From Schistocerca nitens (taxonomy: Eukaryota > Arthropoda > Insecta > Orthoptera > Acrididae): a stretch of 64,000 bases of DNA. The notes under the pieces were generated by a model that was not told where the DNA came from, made no database searches, and saw only the letters and a list, made by a program, of their open reading frames with translations. The translations under genes and the position numbers were made by a program. The stretch lies in the NCBI RefSeq assembly GCF_023898315.1, contig NC_064621.1:121957561-122021560 (forward strand), written 5' to 3'. Shown here in pieces: positions 32,656-45,578 of the stretch (the first letter of the stretch is position 1; each line of letters starts with the position of its first letter).

Positions 32656-35229
32656 ACACATCATTTACACCTAATCAAACAGTCAGAAACAGTCTTAACG
32701 TTTGTGACATATTGTTCACTTTGTATTTAATAGTGCAGTGAAGGTAGCAGAGGCTGCTCGAAACATTAATATCATGTGTGGGGTGAGTGCTACCAGACAA
32801 ATCATCTTGCATAAGTAAGTCTCCATAATTGACACGTGATGACTGACCATTTAACCTTAGTGCATACGCAGTCAGTAGGTAAGGATCACAAGTCTGCTGC
32901 AGGAGTACTGCATGCTCTAATTCAAAGCAACAGAAATGAAATGGGTGACTATAACTGCATTTTTGTTTGAACATCAGTTTGCTCATTGGCGCCTCCTGTT
33001 TAATACTGTTGTGATGCCTTTACTTCCACTTCTTTATTTTTTTCTTTAAGAAATTAATGGCTGAACCCTAACAAAAGACATCTCCCTGAGCAAAGACAGT
33101 GCAAACACATGGGGGCACAGAAGATTGCTGAGCACTACGAACTCTCCACAGATGTGTGTCTATCCCAGTTGACATTTGCACCTTAAACTGAAGCACCTTT
33201 CGGTTATAGTGCACGAAAAACATTTGATAAAACTGTACCAAGTGTTGCTACTACATGATCTCACACACTGCTGATGACATAAACAAAAGTACCCGTGAGT
33301 TAGTTTGGGAAGTCATCCCTTCCTCACTTACTCTTCTGAGCTCGTACCTCCAAATGTTTACCTTTCCCACTCCTTATTGTAAACAGTCAAAATTTCTTTC
33401 TGGACAAAAATGTGCTTCAAATCTGGTTTCATGACATCTGTAACTCCAAACCAGTGGTTGTTTTTACTGTTACGGAACCCAATCTACTTGAGCATTGTCA
33501 GACACTTTTAGAGAATGTGAAAGAATACATTGTTGATGTTTAAATTTATCTCTTATTTTAACTGGTGTGTTCAATAAAATAACAGAAAGTAACTCATAAA
33601 ATATGCACTGTGCTAACACAAATGAGTTAAACTTACCACAATGACCTTATGACAGAATCTACTTAAATAAAACGAAGCATCTGTAACACGAGCATGCCTA
33701 AAGCAACATGAATTAGTACAATATTACCCACTTTGGACTTTGAAATGCTCTGTGTTTACGTGCTGTCCAACGTCATATTCAGGGACAAAGGAAATGTGGC
33801 AAGTTGGAGTACACACATAAAGAAACCCAGTAATTGTTCAGCACCATTATGTCACCTAAAGGAGTGAAAGGTATTATCAAGGGTGCAGTATCACAAGTTG
33901 TTTGCGCTCATACAATGGGGTACCAAAAGTAGTGATAAGACTAATTATGGAGAAGTTTTCTTATGATTTCCTTATGGATTTTTGATTTGACTGACTGTTG
34001 CTCTGGCACAGGAAAGGTGAAAGTGGACCTCTATCAAGACTGGAACCAAGAGCCAACACACCCTTCACTTCAAACCACAATCCTGTTGCCTTAGAGCTAG
34101 CAAAAAGTTGTGGCATTCATCTCCCTCTTACTGCCACAGATAAACTGCAGAGTAAACGATCAATTGCAGTTTCTGCAGAGATGACTTTCCAGAATTAAAA
34201 ACTGTAAATTGATAACCCATATCACATTTTAAGGAAAAATCATTCAGATTATTCAATGGACGTGAAAAGACAATATTGAGTGAATTTAGCAGGATAATTC
34301 TTGCCATCCAAGAAGTAACACTACCAGCACCAGGCTGGTAAACATATTCTACATTGTAGACGGGTTTTAGACATATTACCTGCAAGGAGAATGCACTTCC
34401 AGAGTCAAAGTGTTTCTTTAGCAGGCTCAGAAGTGAGTAAAACTTGCGTCTGAAATGTGCAGCCACCGAGGGCCGGAATACCAAGAGTTCTCAGCCAATG
34501 CATTTTATTTCCATTCTTCTTACTACGTTTGCAACTACAGCACAATTACTAATAATTAAGGTACAGGAAATGTAGCATCTATTTTTGCAAAAATTAGTAT
34601 CTATTATTTTTTTGGAATTCGCACTAATGCTACACGAGTGAAGACAAACAAAGCCCAAGTTCTTTGAAATTTGATGTTAAAAACGTGCCAATTGTGAACT
34701 TTTTGACGGGAATGTTTGCTTTTGTAAAAACTTTCCCCTGCTAGAGACAGAATTGACAAGATACTTAGTGTAGAAGCAGAACCGAAAGTAACTCTCTTCA
34801 AATGTTAGGGGAAGAACTTTGGTGCTGATAAAACACTTAACAGATTTTGTTTTCCAATCACTACAGTGCAAAATGCGGACATTATATAGTGGCAGAAAGT
34901 TGCAAGCGTAAACAAACTAGAATTTTGACCACAAGAGGGGAGAGAAGCAGTGCGTAGAAACAAGTCCCATCACCCTCTCGGAGGGCAGCAGCCTACACCC
35001 ATGTTCAGCAAAAGGAGAGCTGACACACTGTCACAAGTATCGCCAATCAATTATGTTGTTGTAAGGATTGTAATCGAAATCCACGATAAACCAGGATTAG
35101 CCACTTTCCCTGTTACAAAATAAGAAAAGGAAACAAAGATCAATGCACAACACAAAGCATTCAGGAACCAGTACCACGCAACTGCTTTCTGAGGCCCAAT
35201 CTCTTGTGGTATTCGATGCAACTACAGAC
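32656..35229. other. No feature recognised
   Basis: About 2.6 kb of intron B-C. Open frames up to 118 codons (34484-34128 minus) show no family signature. Nothing else was identified. Confidence 0.4.
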
Positions 35230-35400
35230 AGATGTTGTGGGTGAGCATGAGCTCATGAATGCACGCGCATGTGCGTGCTTACTTTAGAAGACCTTTTGAC
35301 CAGAAGTTCATGTTTAGCAGTCATTTTTCGTGCCTGTCTGCAAGATAGCAACTCCTCTACGCAATGTGTAGCAATCTATCCTTCACATAAAAGTTTACAT
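35230..35400 (+). repeat. Half of a foldback-type repeat (weak)
   Basis: TTTTTCGTGCCTGTCTGCAA at 35322 and GTGTAGCAATCTATCCTTCA match the terminal style of the inverted repeat at 61000-61355. It is one arm only and heavily decayed. Confidence 0.4.
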
Positions 35401-36227
35401 TCTTCTTTGTTACAAAATGCTACATCTCAAGGCTGAGTACTACACTGTGTTACCATTGTGAACCTTTAATATACCATTCAACCGCCCACAATGGGTATTG
35501 CAGCAGAGCACTGAGTATATTGTAGTGCCTCGAGAATTTTGGGATAAATTCTAGAAACACTTGGGTCTCCACCATCTCGAACACCCGATATTTTAATGCC
35601 AAGGGTGGGAGAGCATTTTTACTGCACCACACATGTCTGTGTGTGCACAAAGGACAGCTGTCATGAGGAGCTAGGAGCTGTGTCAGACGAGCGGCCCCGA
35701 CAAGTGGTTACAAGCAGTGCCCTAGAAGTTACATCAAAAAGTCAAAGAGTATCTGGATAAGTTCCATGGTGTTAGATGTCATGAGGATTGTTAAATAGAC
35801 AGATGAAGAGTGTGTTATATAGAAAGCCTTACTTTATGTCTTGATTCTGCATGTGGCAGAATGTAGAATATAGAGCTGGTTAGTAATATTCCCCTTAACC
35901 TGATAAGAGTCTTCGGAGAAGAATTATACAGAGAGAGCAACGTAGCTGATAACCCAAAGAGGAGGATCGGCTCCACGCACAATGTCTAAGTCAACTGGAA
36001 GAGACGTGTGAGTTGTGCAACCCAACACCACACTGTTGCTTGTTGTCCAAGAAAGCGTTAGAATATTAATACGTCGTCGCGTTTGTACACTTTTTATTTC
36101 GGAAAGGTACATTTTTTTATATTTTTATGCAGAAAATAAAGCTAATTGAAACTACCTCTGATAATATAGTTCACTTGGATACAATTTGCTATGAAATAGT
36201 GTCTATTAGATAATTTTGCATTTTACA

Positions 36228-36229
<2 letters not shown>
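35401..36229. other. No feature recognised
   Basis: Intronic sequence without recognisable coding or repeat ends. Confidence 0.4.
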
Positions 36230-36263
<34 letters not shown>

Positions 36264-37490
36264 GGTCTTCAGTCCTGAGACTGGTTTGATGCAGCTCTCC
36301 ATGCTACTCTATCCTGTGCAAGCTTCTTCATCTCCCAGTACCTACTGCAACCTACATCCTTCTGAATCTGCTTAGTGTATTCATCTCTTGGTCTCCCTCT
36401 ACGATTTTTACCCTCCACGCTGCCCTCCAATGCTAAATTTGTGATCCCTTGATGCCTCAAAACATGTCTTACAAACCGATCCCTTCTTCTAGTCAAGTTG
36501 TGCCACAAACTTCTCTTCTCCCCAATCCTATTCAATACCTCCTCATTAGTTACGTGATCTACCCACCTTATCTTCAGCATTCTTCTGTAGCACCACATTT
36601 CGAAAGCTTCTATTCTCTTCTTGTCCAAACTAGTTATCGTCCATGTTTCACTTCCATACATGGCTACACTCCATACAAATACTTTCAGAAACGACTTCCT
36701 GACACTTAAATCTATACTCGACATTAACAAATTTCTCTTCTTCAGAAACGATTTCCTTGCCATTGCCAGTCTACATTTTATATCCTCTACTTCGACCATC
36801 ATCAGTTATTTTACTCCCTAAATAGCAAAACTCCTTTACTACTTTAAGTGTCTCATTTCCTAATTTAATTCCCTCAGCATCACCCGATTTAATTTGACTA
36901 CATTCCATTATCCTCGTTTTGCTTTTGCTGATGTTCATCTTATATCCTCCTTTCAAGACACTGTCCATTCCGTTCAACTGCTCTTCCAAGTCCTTTGCTG
37001 TCTCTGACAGAATTACAATGTCATCGGCGAACCTCAAAGTTTTTACTTCTTCTCCATGAATTTTAATACCTACTCCAAATTTTTCTTTTGTTTCCTTTAC
37101 TGCTTGCTCAATATACAGATTGAATAACATCGGGGAGAGGCTACAACCCTGTCTCACTCCTTTCCCAACCACTGCTTCCCTTTCATGCCCTTGACTCTTA
37201 TAACTGCCACCTGGTTTCTGTACAAATTGTAAATAGCCTTTCGCTCCCTGTATTTTACCCCTGCAACCTTCAGAATTTGAAAGAGAGTATTCCAGTTAAC
37301 ATTGTCAAAAGCTTTCTCTAAGTCTACAAATGCTAGAAACGTAGGTTTGCCTTTTCTTAATCTTTCTTCTAAGATAAGTCGTAAGGTTAGTATTGCCTCA
37401 CGTGTTCCAACATTTCTACGGAATCCAAACTGATCTTCCCCGAGGTCCGCTTCTACCAGTTTTTCCATTCGTCTGTACATGTAGAGGCAG
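36230..37490 (-). mobile_element. RTE-clade LINE, 5'-truncated, with (GTT)n tail
   Basis: The minus-strand element ends at 36230-36262 in eleven trinucleotide units (CAA on its own strand), the short tandem tail usual for RTE elements. The body carries the RT C-terminal two thirds and the tail domain and stops abruptly near 37490, so it is 5'-truncated. It is the best preserved of the RTE copies here. Confidence 0.9.
36269..37480 (-). pseudogene. RTE reverse transcriptase, two frame breaks
   Basis: Three overlapping minus-strand frames (37480-37154, 37172-36771, 36802-36269) make one collinear product. It contains EDQFGFRRNVGTREAI, then FVDLEKAFDNVNWNTLF with the first catalytic Asp, then GVRQGCSLSPMLFNLYIEQA. 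LRFADDIVILSE has both palm Asp residues. KSKTRIMEC, FCYLGSKITDDG and the tail WTITSLDKKRIEAFEMWCYR follow. All visible RT catalytic residues are kept, but the joins near 37160 and 36790 need frame changes, and the endonuclease is missing. Confidence 0.9.
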
Positions 37491-39842
37491 AATTTACATT
37501 CACAAGATGTGAATTTTTCTGGTTCCTACTAATAACCTTCAGCTTCACCAACTGCAAATTAAATATCATAGATCAATAAATGTCTAAATTATTTTTATTT
37601 TTCTCTCTTCAGCACAGTGAAAACTAAAAAGCTCATTCATCAGAAGTGATTCACAGTTCATAGTTTGTGAAGTATCTTTTCATTCATTCATATTCCTTTG
37701 TTTTGGGGATAGTAGCAATGTTCTTAAAAAAAAAAAAAAAACAACTTTTCTATGTGTATAATACACAAGAATATGAATAAAAAGACAGTATTGATGGCAA
37801 AACATGAACATCCACAAAGATACTTCACAAACTATGAATAACAGTAAGTTCCAAATAAAGGAAGGCTTCAGTTACAGCTTCTCCTAACATGAAAGGAAAA
37901 TCAGTTATCAGAGCATGGAATGAGATAACCTGACAATAATGTCTAGATTAAGTCAGTCATCCTTAAGCGAAACTGTCATTTAGTCTATAAATAGTGAAAG
38001 AATATCAAGTACCCTCATAATTATTGCAACAGAACAATTGTTCATCTTAGTCAGTAAGAGAGAAAAGTGCCTATTGTTAAGAGCTTTTCAACTTGCAGTA
38101 CACTTAAGACACATGAACCTAAGATAACAATAGGTTCACCGAGCTGAGTGTGTCAATTTTCTATGCTGTGCCTCAATCGGTGCACATGATTTCATACAAA
38201 CTATACCTCTAGGCTACCATAATATTCAGTGAGAAGGTGTAACGCAAGAGCACAGGTGGACATATGATTCTGGAATACACAGTGACTAGCCATATGCTGC
38301 TGATCATGACATCTTAACTATCATTACTTTAAAAGCAGTTATTGTTAGCCAGATTACAACCCTGATTGTGAAAGAATTGGTTAAATGCGTATGAAGGTGT
38401 GAACTCCTTTGCCCCTAACACAACACAGTCCAATTAAAAGCCAGTTAATCACAGTAAAATGCCCTACGATTGCATCTCCGCCAACGACAATTTCTTTCAC
38501 TGCAGGCTGTCACCTTGCAGAGGCAGTAAACAAGAGTTACAGTTTGTCACACCGTAATGCTTAAGCAACATTCACTGCGTTCACATATGCAAAATCCAAT
38601 AAACAAATAAAAAATTACAGTTGATAAACACACAAATAGCAGCCTACGTTATTTTGTATTACTGCATGGTGTTCACTCAGCTTATTGATAATATTTTGTG
38701 CAACAGAAAATTAAGCTATAATAATAAACAATTTTAAGCTTGCCAAAGTGAGAGCATAAACATGCACTATGTTGCAATTATCTTGTCAGATGCAAGCTTG
38801 TCTCACGCAGCCGCAGACTTCTGCATGGCAGGAACTCTTAAGAGTAAACTGTTCTCACCTTGACACAGACACAAACTACTTCATAAAAATGTTTCTGGAA
38901 GACCATGTTATTACTGATGGGTTAGAAAGAGAAACACATTACCTTTGAAGTATCTTTCATCAGACATATTTTTAGCAGACAAACAAAATGTGATTTAAAA
39001 AAAAAAAAGGAGTAGACACGAACTCTCAACTTTGCATCTTCTTTGCACAAAGTTTACCATTAAATCCTGAGTGGACGCTGCACTATAGCAGATAGGATGG
39101 AAGATAACACTTCTTCCAGAAACTTCCAAGTCTTACTGTATTGCTAAATTGACCACATGACAGGACTTAAAAGACTTTTCGACAGCCAATCTGCAGCCAG
39201 ATTCTATGTCAAAGTCCATACAGATGTTCCCATTTCAAATTGCTGACACTGTCAAAACTACCACAATAACTGGGGGAGGAAAGGTAATGCAAAACTGTAT
39301 AAAGCTGCTGCACTACAGCAGCAATCTTTGTGCAAATGTATCCTCCTCCTCTGTCACCTCCCTCCCCAACCACCACCATTCATTTTGAAGTGAAAAACTG
39401 GAACAGAATGTCACATCAATCACTCACATCCACCTTTGTTATGGAAGTCACAATGATTTCTTTACAAGAAATGAAATCCTTAACTATCACTTGTGGGAAA
39501 ATATCTTGTATAATTATTTTTATAGCAGTTTATTTTGCTTCAGAAAAATCTTGGTCTGCTACAGTAGCTGATGCAATGAGCCTCCACAAATCTGCTTGAT
39601 CACAACACTACAGGCAGCAAGAAACATGCAGTTCATGAGCAGATGTAATTGCCGCAGAAAATCAAGCAGTAACTGATATTCCCCTCATTACTCAATAGTG
39701 TTCAGGTCTTAAGAAAATTAATATCATTTAACAAGGGCTTAATAAACCACTCACTGGGCACATCCATCCCAAAATGATGTTAGTTGCATTCCATCACCAT
39801 TCACCCAAGCTACAAAAAATTCTATATCCAGCCAGAAGCCAG
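37491..39842. other. Intronic sequence; one small inverted repeat
   Basis: No gene recognised. TTCATAGTTTGTGAAGTATC at 37658 is repeated in inverted form at about 37820-37841 (complement GATACTTCACAAACTATGAA), with a run of 17 A between them. This may be a small MITE. Confidence 0.5.
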
Positions 39843-39872
39843 TCTCCCCCCCCCCCCCAAAAAAAAAAAAAA

Positions 39873-39955
<83 letters not shown>
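39843..39955. repeat. Compound microsatellite C/A, (CA)n, (AG)n
   Basis: A C-run and an A-run are followed by about 17 CA units and about 23 AG units. Length variation between individuals would be expected. Confidence 0.97.
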
Positions 39956-40256
39956 CAAAAAATAAAGATTAGGTTATAATCCATCATGTTCTTTTCAACG
40001 CAACTATCAGGGAATTTGCCTTTAATGAACTAGGGAAGCCACAGAAATGCTAAATCTGGATGGTTGAAGTAGGATTTGAGTGTATCGCTCTCAAATGTGA
40101 CTCTAGTGCACCACCAATTCCCTACCTAGCTCTGTAGAAAAATGTTAACATTAGTGCAATTTTCAAACCACCTAACACACCCACGTGCCACTAGTCTGAC
40201 CTGTAAGAATGTCTGCTTGTCCCTGAGTAACCTATGGAGTCATGCACTGGCTTTTA

Positions 40257-41038
40257 CGAGGGGGAGTCACATGAAAACCTCTAAAGCTTAATTAAGAACT
40301 ACCCTACAGGTGGCAGCAAACTACAGACAAGTGAAATGCGGGCACAACACCAGTTCAAAATGGCTGCGATGTTTGCTACAGACTCTGAGGAAGAACAGCA
40401 TTCTGTCATACTTTTCTGAGGAGTGAAGGTGTGGAATACATTCAAATCTATCAGTGAACAAAGATCCAGTATGGTAGGCATGTCTATCACTGCAATGATT
40501 ATGTGAGTGGAGTAGATGGTTCAGAAATGACATGACTTCTGTGACATATGCTCAGTATCCAAGTCAGGTGCGACACACCCAAGTCTACCAAAGCAGTTGA
40601 AGCAATGAGGATGGAAAGTTGCTGTGAGACAGTGGATGAACTAGCTGCAAATCTGAATATTAGTCATGGCTCAGCACATTACATCATTCATGAAGTGCTT
40701 AGCAAATGTCTGCAAGATTGATGCCAGTGCATCTCACTCCAGAACTGAAAGAGCAATGTGTTTACATCTGTAAAGAACTTCTGCAGAGCACTGAAGGAGG
40801 ATGTGATGGGAGGAAAGAAATTTCGTTCTGATGAACTGCAGCAGGCAGTGCACAAGTGGCTGCGCACACAATCTAAAGATTTCTGGCCCCCTCCTCCCCA
40901 GAGTAATCTGTGCACTTCCTACACAATGGAGCAAGTGTATTGATAACTGGGATACTGTTGAGAAGTGACTCCTTGTGTTCCACTTTCGTTCAATAAAAAT
41001 TTAAAAAGTAGTTAAGGTTCTCATTTGACTTTCCCTCA
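40257..41038 (+). mobile_element. Mariner-like element with internal deletion
   Basis: The left end CGAGGGGGAGTCACATGAAA and the right end complement TGAGGGAAAGTCAAATGAGA are terminal inverted repeats flanked by TA (40255-40256, 41039-41040). At 782 bp it is shorter than a full mariner (about 1.3 kb). The middle of the transposase (catalytic blocks) is missing. N-terminal helix-turn-helix and C-terminal pieces remain. Confidence 0.85.
40560..40965 (+). pseudogene. Mariner transposase fragments flanking the deletion
   Basis: Near 40610-40700 the plus strand matches the linker and second helix-turn-helix (ELAANLNISHGSAHxIIHEV in broken frame), then LTPELKEQCVYICKELL at about 40735. At 40788 it jumps directly to the C-terminus, MGGKKFRSDELQQAVHKWLR, where the family has KRFxSDEEVxEAVxxWLR. 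A frame shift follows, and the stop lies near 40973. The Asp-bearing core is deleted between these parts, so it could move only with help from another copy. Confidence 0.8.
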
Positions 41039-41271
41039 TAAAATTACAAGAACTTACACATTTAAAATGCATAGTACTTACTCATTATATTGTAACAGAA
41101 ATATGTCTTAGCGACTCATCTGAAAGTATCAAAACATTTAGAAAGTAGGTTCACATAACTTTCTTCAATGAAAAGAAGTCCTTACAATGTACACAACATG
41201 TATGCACAAATGAATGTCTGTAACATTTATACATTAAAAAAAATATTTTAAGTAAATGGGAAAATACATAC

Positions 41272-41345
41272 CATCCCAGGTGGTGGTCTCTGTTGCGGGC
41301 CCTGTGGATGAGGTCCTTGAGGTGGAGGGCCTGGCCGGGGTGGAC
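41272..41345 (-). CDS. Host gene exon B: Pro/Gln/Gly-rich segment
   Basis: This 74-bp minus-strand exon has the acceptor GTGCTCCAGGA...CATTTCAG|GT and a strong donor GGGATG|GTATGT. The first two bases complete a Gly codon with the last base of exon A. The following 24 codons read PPRPGPPPQGPHPQGPQQRP and end PPGM. It ends in phase 0, as exon C needs. The small size and low complexity would make it easy to miss; frame continuity with exons A and C is the main support. Confidence 0.75.
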
Positions 41346-41572
41346 CTGAAATGTGCTCCAGGATCAGAGGCGCAAAAGGACCAACAACAGATAACAACAG
41401 ATTGTATGTAATATTTCCAACTTGATCAATCAGTAACCAGTATATGACGTGGGTAGTTAGTTCAGTTTCGTTCTTCGCATATCCTATGGATCATGACTAC
41501 AACGTCTCTCTATCATATGAACTGGGTCAAGGCTAGAATTTTAATACTTTCTCAGCGAAACCTATAGCAATA
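41346..41572 (-). other. Intron A-B, 3' end
   Basis: Acceptor of exon B; no other feature. Confidence 0.5.
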
Positions 41573-41790
41573 TGTGGACTATTTAGATGATTCCGAACTG
41601 CTAGAGGTGATGGCCATGTGTGTGAGGTGTGCTTGCTTGTGTGAATGAATGTGTGTGTTCCTCAACTTAAGGAGGCTTTGGCCAAAAGCTATGTGTAGAT
41701 GTCTTTTTGTTGTGACTGCTTACAACTAAACATGTCAAAGAAATGTATCTTTTCCTCATATTGTAGATTTCACAGTTACATTGATTAGAG
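41573..41790 (+). repeat. Half of a foldback-type repeat (weak)
   Basis: AAGGAGGCTTTGGCCAAAAG, then TTTTTGTTGTGACTGCTTAC and a TATCTTTTCCTCATATTG end give the order of the right arm of the inverted repeat at 61000-61355 (GGCCTTGTTGGCCAAAAGCT...CTACCTGCAACTCA). Confidence 0.5.
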
Positions 41791-41877
41791 TAGGAGGGAG
41801 AGGAGTGGTTCATAGGCAATGACTATGTGAATACATTAACCCTGCTGTTATCTTCATATCAGTAAGGCCAGGAAAGG

Positions 41878-42984
41878 AGATTTTGTTTTCATCTGCTTCC
41901 TTGGCTACAGGAAAACCTTTGACTGTGTCGTCTGCGAAAAGTTGTGGCAGGTGCTTGCAGAGTTCGGTGTTCCACCCAACTTGATAGCATTGATCAAACG
42001 TCTATACAATAACCACTTCGCCGTTGTAAAGACAAGTGCTGGCATGTCTGATTCCTTCAGAGTACCAACAGGTGTGAGATAGGGTTGTGTCCTATCCCCA
42101 CAACTGTACAACATCTATGCAGAACATGTCATTCAGAAAGCTCTTGACAGTTGGACCAAAGGCATCTCAATTAGTGGGAGAACTATCGACAACCTCCATT
42201 TTGCTGATAACATTGTGCTTTTAGCCAACAGCGAAAACGAACTTGCTGAGCTACTAACAAGAATGAACGACATTAGTCTAGCATATATAGATTAGAAATC
42301 AACCTCAGCAAGTCCAAACTCATGATAATTGATCGTGAAGAACAGATCCAGCTCACAGATCGATTAAAGGAACTGGAAGTCATGCATTCCTTCATCTATC
42401 TTGGGTCAACCATCTGCAGCACGGGAAGTTGTGAAGATGAGACAAGATGACGGATCACGCTATGAAGCAGCTCACCAAGATCTGGCAGAGCAGAGCAATA
42501 ACAAATAGCAAAGATCTGGCTAGTTGAAACACTCGTGTTTTGTGTCTTCTTTTACAGTTACGAAACATGGACACTCAAGGCCAGAGAAAACACAGCACAT
42601 TGACACGTTTCAGCTTTGGTGCTGGAGTAGGATGCTACGCATTAACTGCACCAAAAGAAGAACGAATGTGTCCATTATTGAACAACTCGATATCTCCTGA
42701 TGGCTTTTTTTTTCCCCCCGAGACACTGAAAAAATTCTCCAATTCATTGGCCATATTGTGAGAAGAGATGGAGAAAATCTAGAGAAAATAATCTTGCAAG
42801 GAAAGATCGAGGGCACAAGACCAAGAGGAAGAGCAGCGAGCAGATGGATAGATCAAATCAAGATCTCCGATCTACCCCTTCAGCAGCCACTAAGAGAAGC
42901 TGGCAACCATCTGGGATGGAGATGATTGGTTCATGGTGTCACAACACTCAGCAATGAGCACGACTACTTATGATGATGATGGGA
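41878..42984 (+). pseudogene. RTE-like LINE reverse transcriptase fragment, second subfamily
   Basis: Plus strand: FDCVVCEKLWQVLAEFGVPP (first Asp kept), NNHFAVVKTSAGMSDSFRVP, then an in-frame stop and GCVLSPQLYNIYAEHVI. LHFADNIVLLANSENELAEL follows, where the second palm Asp has become Asn. Further on come KLMIIDREEQ, an YLGSTIC block, a tail with GHIVRRDGENLEKI and RPRGRAASRWIDQI, and a 3' end in TGATGATGATG at about 42970. It is shorter than the main RTE copies and diverged from them, so it represents another RTE-type family. The element directly downstream begins within 20 bp of the tail. Confidence 0.8.
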
Positions 42985-42989
42985 ACAAG

Positions 42990-45250
42990 TTTATAAACCA
43001 ACGAGCTCTCCAGCTAATAAAGAAATGTATGACGAAATAAAAGAAATTATTCTGATAGTTCAAGGAGACGACGAAAATTTAATTGTGATGTGGGACTGGA
43101 ATTTGGTAGTTGGAAAAGGAAGAGAAGGAAAAATTTTAGGCGAATATGGACTGGGGGAAAGGAATGAAAGAGGAAGCCACCTAGTAAGATTTTGCACAGA
43201 GTATAATTTAATCATAGTTAACACTTGTTTTAAGAATCATGAAAGAGGGCTGTCCACAAGGTAGAGACCTGGAAGCACCAGAAGGTTTCAGATGGATTAT
43301 ATAATGGTAAGACAGAGATTTCAGAACCACATTTTAAATTTTAAGACATTTCCATGGGCAGATGTTGACTCTGACTATGATTTATTGGTTATGAACTGTA
43401 CATTAAAACTACATGAATTGCTATAAGGCAGGAAATTAAGGAGATGGGCCCTTGATAAACTTAAAGAACCAGAGGTTGTTCAAGAGTTTCAGAGGGAGCA
43501 TTAGAGAATGACTGACTAGAACAAGGGAAAGGAATACAGTACAAGAAGAATGGGAAGCTTTGAGAGATGAAATAATGTATGCAGCAGAGGATCAAATACT
43601 TACAAAGACGAGGCGTAGTAGAAATCTGTGGGTAACACAAGAGATATTGAATTTATCTGATGAAAGGAGAACATATAAAAATGCAGTAAATGGAGCAGGG
43701 AAAAGGGAATACAAATGTCTAAAAGTGAGTCTGACAAAGTGCAAAATGGCTAAGCAGGACTGGCTAGAGGATAAATGTATGGATTTCGAGGAATAATTCA
43801 CAAGGGGAAAGATAGATACCACTTACAGTAAAATTAAAGAGGCCACTGGAGAGAAAACAGCAGCAGCTATAAGAATATCAAGAGCTTGGATGGGACACAA
43901 GTCCCAAGCAAAGAAGGGAAAGCTGAAAGGAGTATACAGAGGGTCTATACAGAGAGGATTAACTTGAACACACTATTACAGAAATGGAAGAGGACACAGA
44001 CGAATATGAGATATCATACCATGAGAAGAATCTGACAGAGCACTGAAAGACTCAAGTCGAAACAAGACTCCATGAGCAGACATCATCATCATCATCAGAA
44101 CCACAGATAGTCTTGGGAGAATCTGTCCTGACATTTGATGCGCAAGATGTATGAGACAGGCGAAATATCCTCAGACTTCGACAAGAATAGAATAATTCCA
44201 ATTCCCAAGAAAGTAGGTGCTGACAGGTGTGAATATTACCAAACTATCTGTACAATAAGTTATTGTTGGAAAATACTAACACAAATTCTTTACAGAAGAA
44301 TGAAAAATTTGGTAGAAGCCGACCCCAAGGAAGATTAATTTGGATCCTAGAGAAATGTAGGGACACGTGAAGCGATACTGACCCTACAACTTACTTTAGA
44401 CAATAGGTTAAGGAAAGGCAAATCTACGTTTACAGCATTTGTATACTTGGAGAAAGCTGTTGGTGATTTTGATTAAACTCTCTTTGAAATTATGCATGTA
44501 GCACGGGTAAAATACAGGTAGTGAAAGGGTACTTACAACTTTTACAGAAACCAGCTGACAGCTGTAAGAGTCAAAGGGGCATGAAAGGGAAGCAATGGTT
44601 GAGAAAAGAGTGAGATAGGGTTGTAGACAATTGCTGATGTTATTCAATCCGCACACTGAGCAAGCAGTAAAGGAAACCAGAGAGAAATTTGTAGTAGAAA
44701 TTAAAGTTCGGGGAGAATAAATAAAAGGTTTGAGGTTTGACAGTGACATAATTCAAATGGAGGCAACAAAAGACATAGAAGAGCAGTTGAATGGAATGGA
44801 CAGTGTCTTGAAAGGGGGATATAAGATGAACTTCAACGAAAACAGGATAGGAATAATGGAACAAAGTAGAATTAAATCAGACGATGCCGAGGGAATCAGA
44901 TTAGGAAACTAGTTGATAGTTTTGCTATTTGGGCAGCAAAATAACTGAATGACAGAAGTAGAGAACATTTAGAATGTAGAATGGCAATGACAAAAAAAGT
45001 GTTTCTGAAGAAGAGAGATTTGTTACAATGAATAGATGAGTTAGGAACTCTTTTCATAAAGTATTTGTATGGAATATAGCCATGTACGAAAGTGAAACTT
45101 GTATGATACACAGTTCAGACGAGAGAATAGAAGCTTTTGAAATGTGGTGCCACAGAGCAATGCTGAATGTAAGATTTCTTTCAGAAGAACAGTAGGAAGC
45201 AACTGGAACTTAGACCATTTTTCACAAACTAGAAGAGCTAACACTGTCAA
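42990..45250 (+). mobile_element. RTE-clade LINE, decayed, endonuclease plus RT
   Basis: Collinear plus-strand blocks of one RTE ORF run from mid-endonuclease to the C-terminal tail. The 5' UTR and the start of the endonuclease are missing compared with the 53.9-56.6-kb copy. Near 45254 it is interrupted by the palindromic element and its 13-bp duplication. Confidence 0.85.
43025..45210 (+). pseudogene. RTE endonuclease-reverse transcriptase pseudogene
   Basis: The frame 43025-43264 has IVMWDWNLVVGKGREGK (endonuclease GDWN block, Gly changed to Trp) and NERGSHLVRFCTEYNLIIVN. 43290 continues with RRFQMDYIMVRQRF. 43560-43796 is the linker (MYAAEDQI, ERRTYKNAVNG). 44180-44330 has IIPIPKKVGADRCEYY (fingers). 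The first palm Asp block near 44440 is altered to VYLEKAVGDFD. The FADD block near 44735 reads RFDSDII. The tail near 45080 reads MYESETCMI and IEAFEMWCHRAMLNVRF. Many stops; clearly dead. Confidence 0.85.
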
Positions 45251-45266
45251 ACTGATTATAACAGTA

Positions 45267-45505
45267 TATCTAAAAACAAAGATGATGTGACTTACCAAAC
45301 GAAAGTGTTGGCAGGTCGATAGACACACAAACAGACACAAACATACACACAAAATTCAAGCTTTCGCAACCAATGGTTGCTTCGTCAGGAAAGAGGGAAG
45401 GAGAGGGGAAGATGAAAGGATGTGGGTTTTAAGGGAGAGGGTAAGGAGTCATTCCAATCCCAGGAGCGGAAAGACTTACCTTAGGGGGGAAAAAGGACAG
45501 GCGCG

Positions 45506-45578
<73 letters not shown>

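Noticed and set aside
39774-39972. Frames with His-Thr and Glu-Arg repeats
   Set aside because: Translation of the compound microsatellite only.
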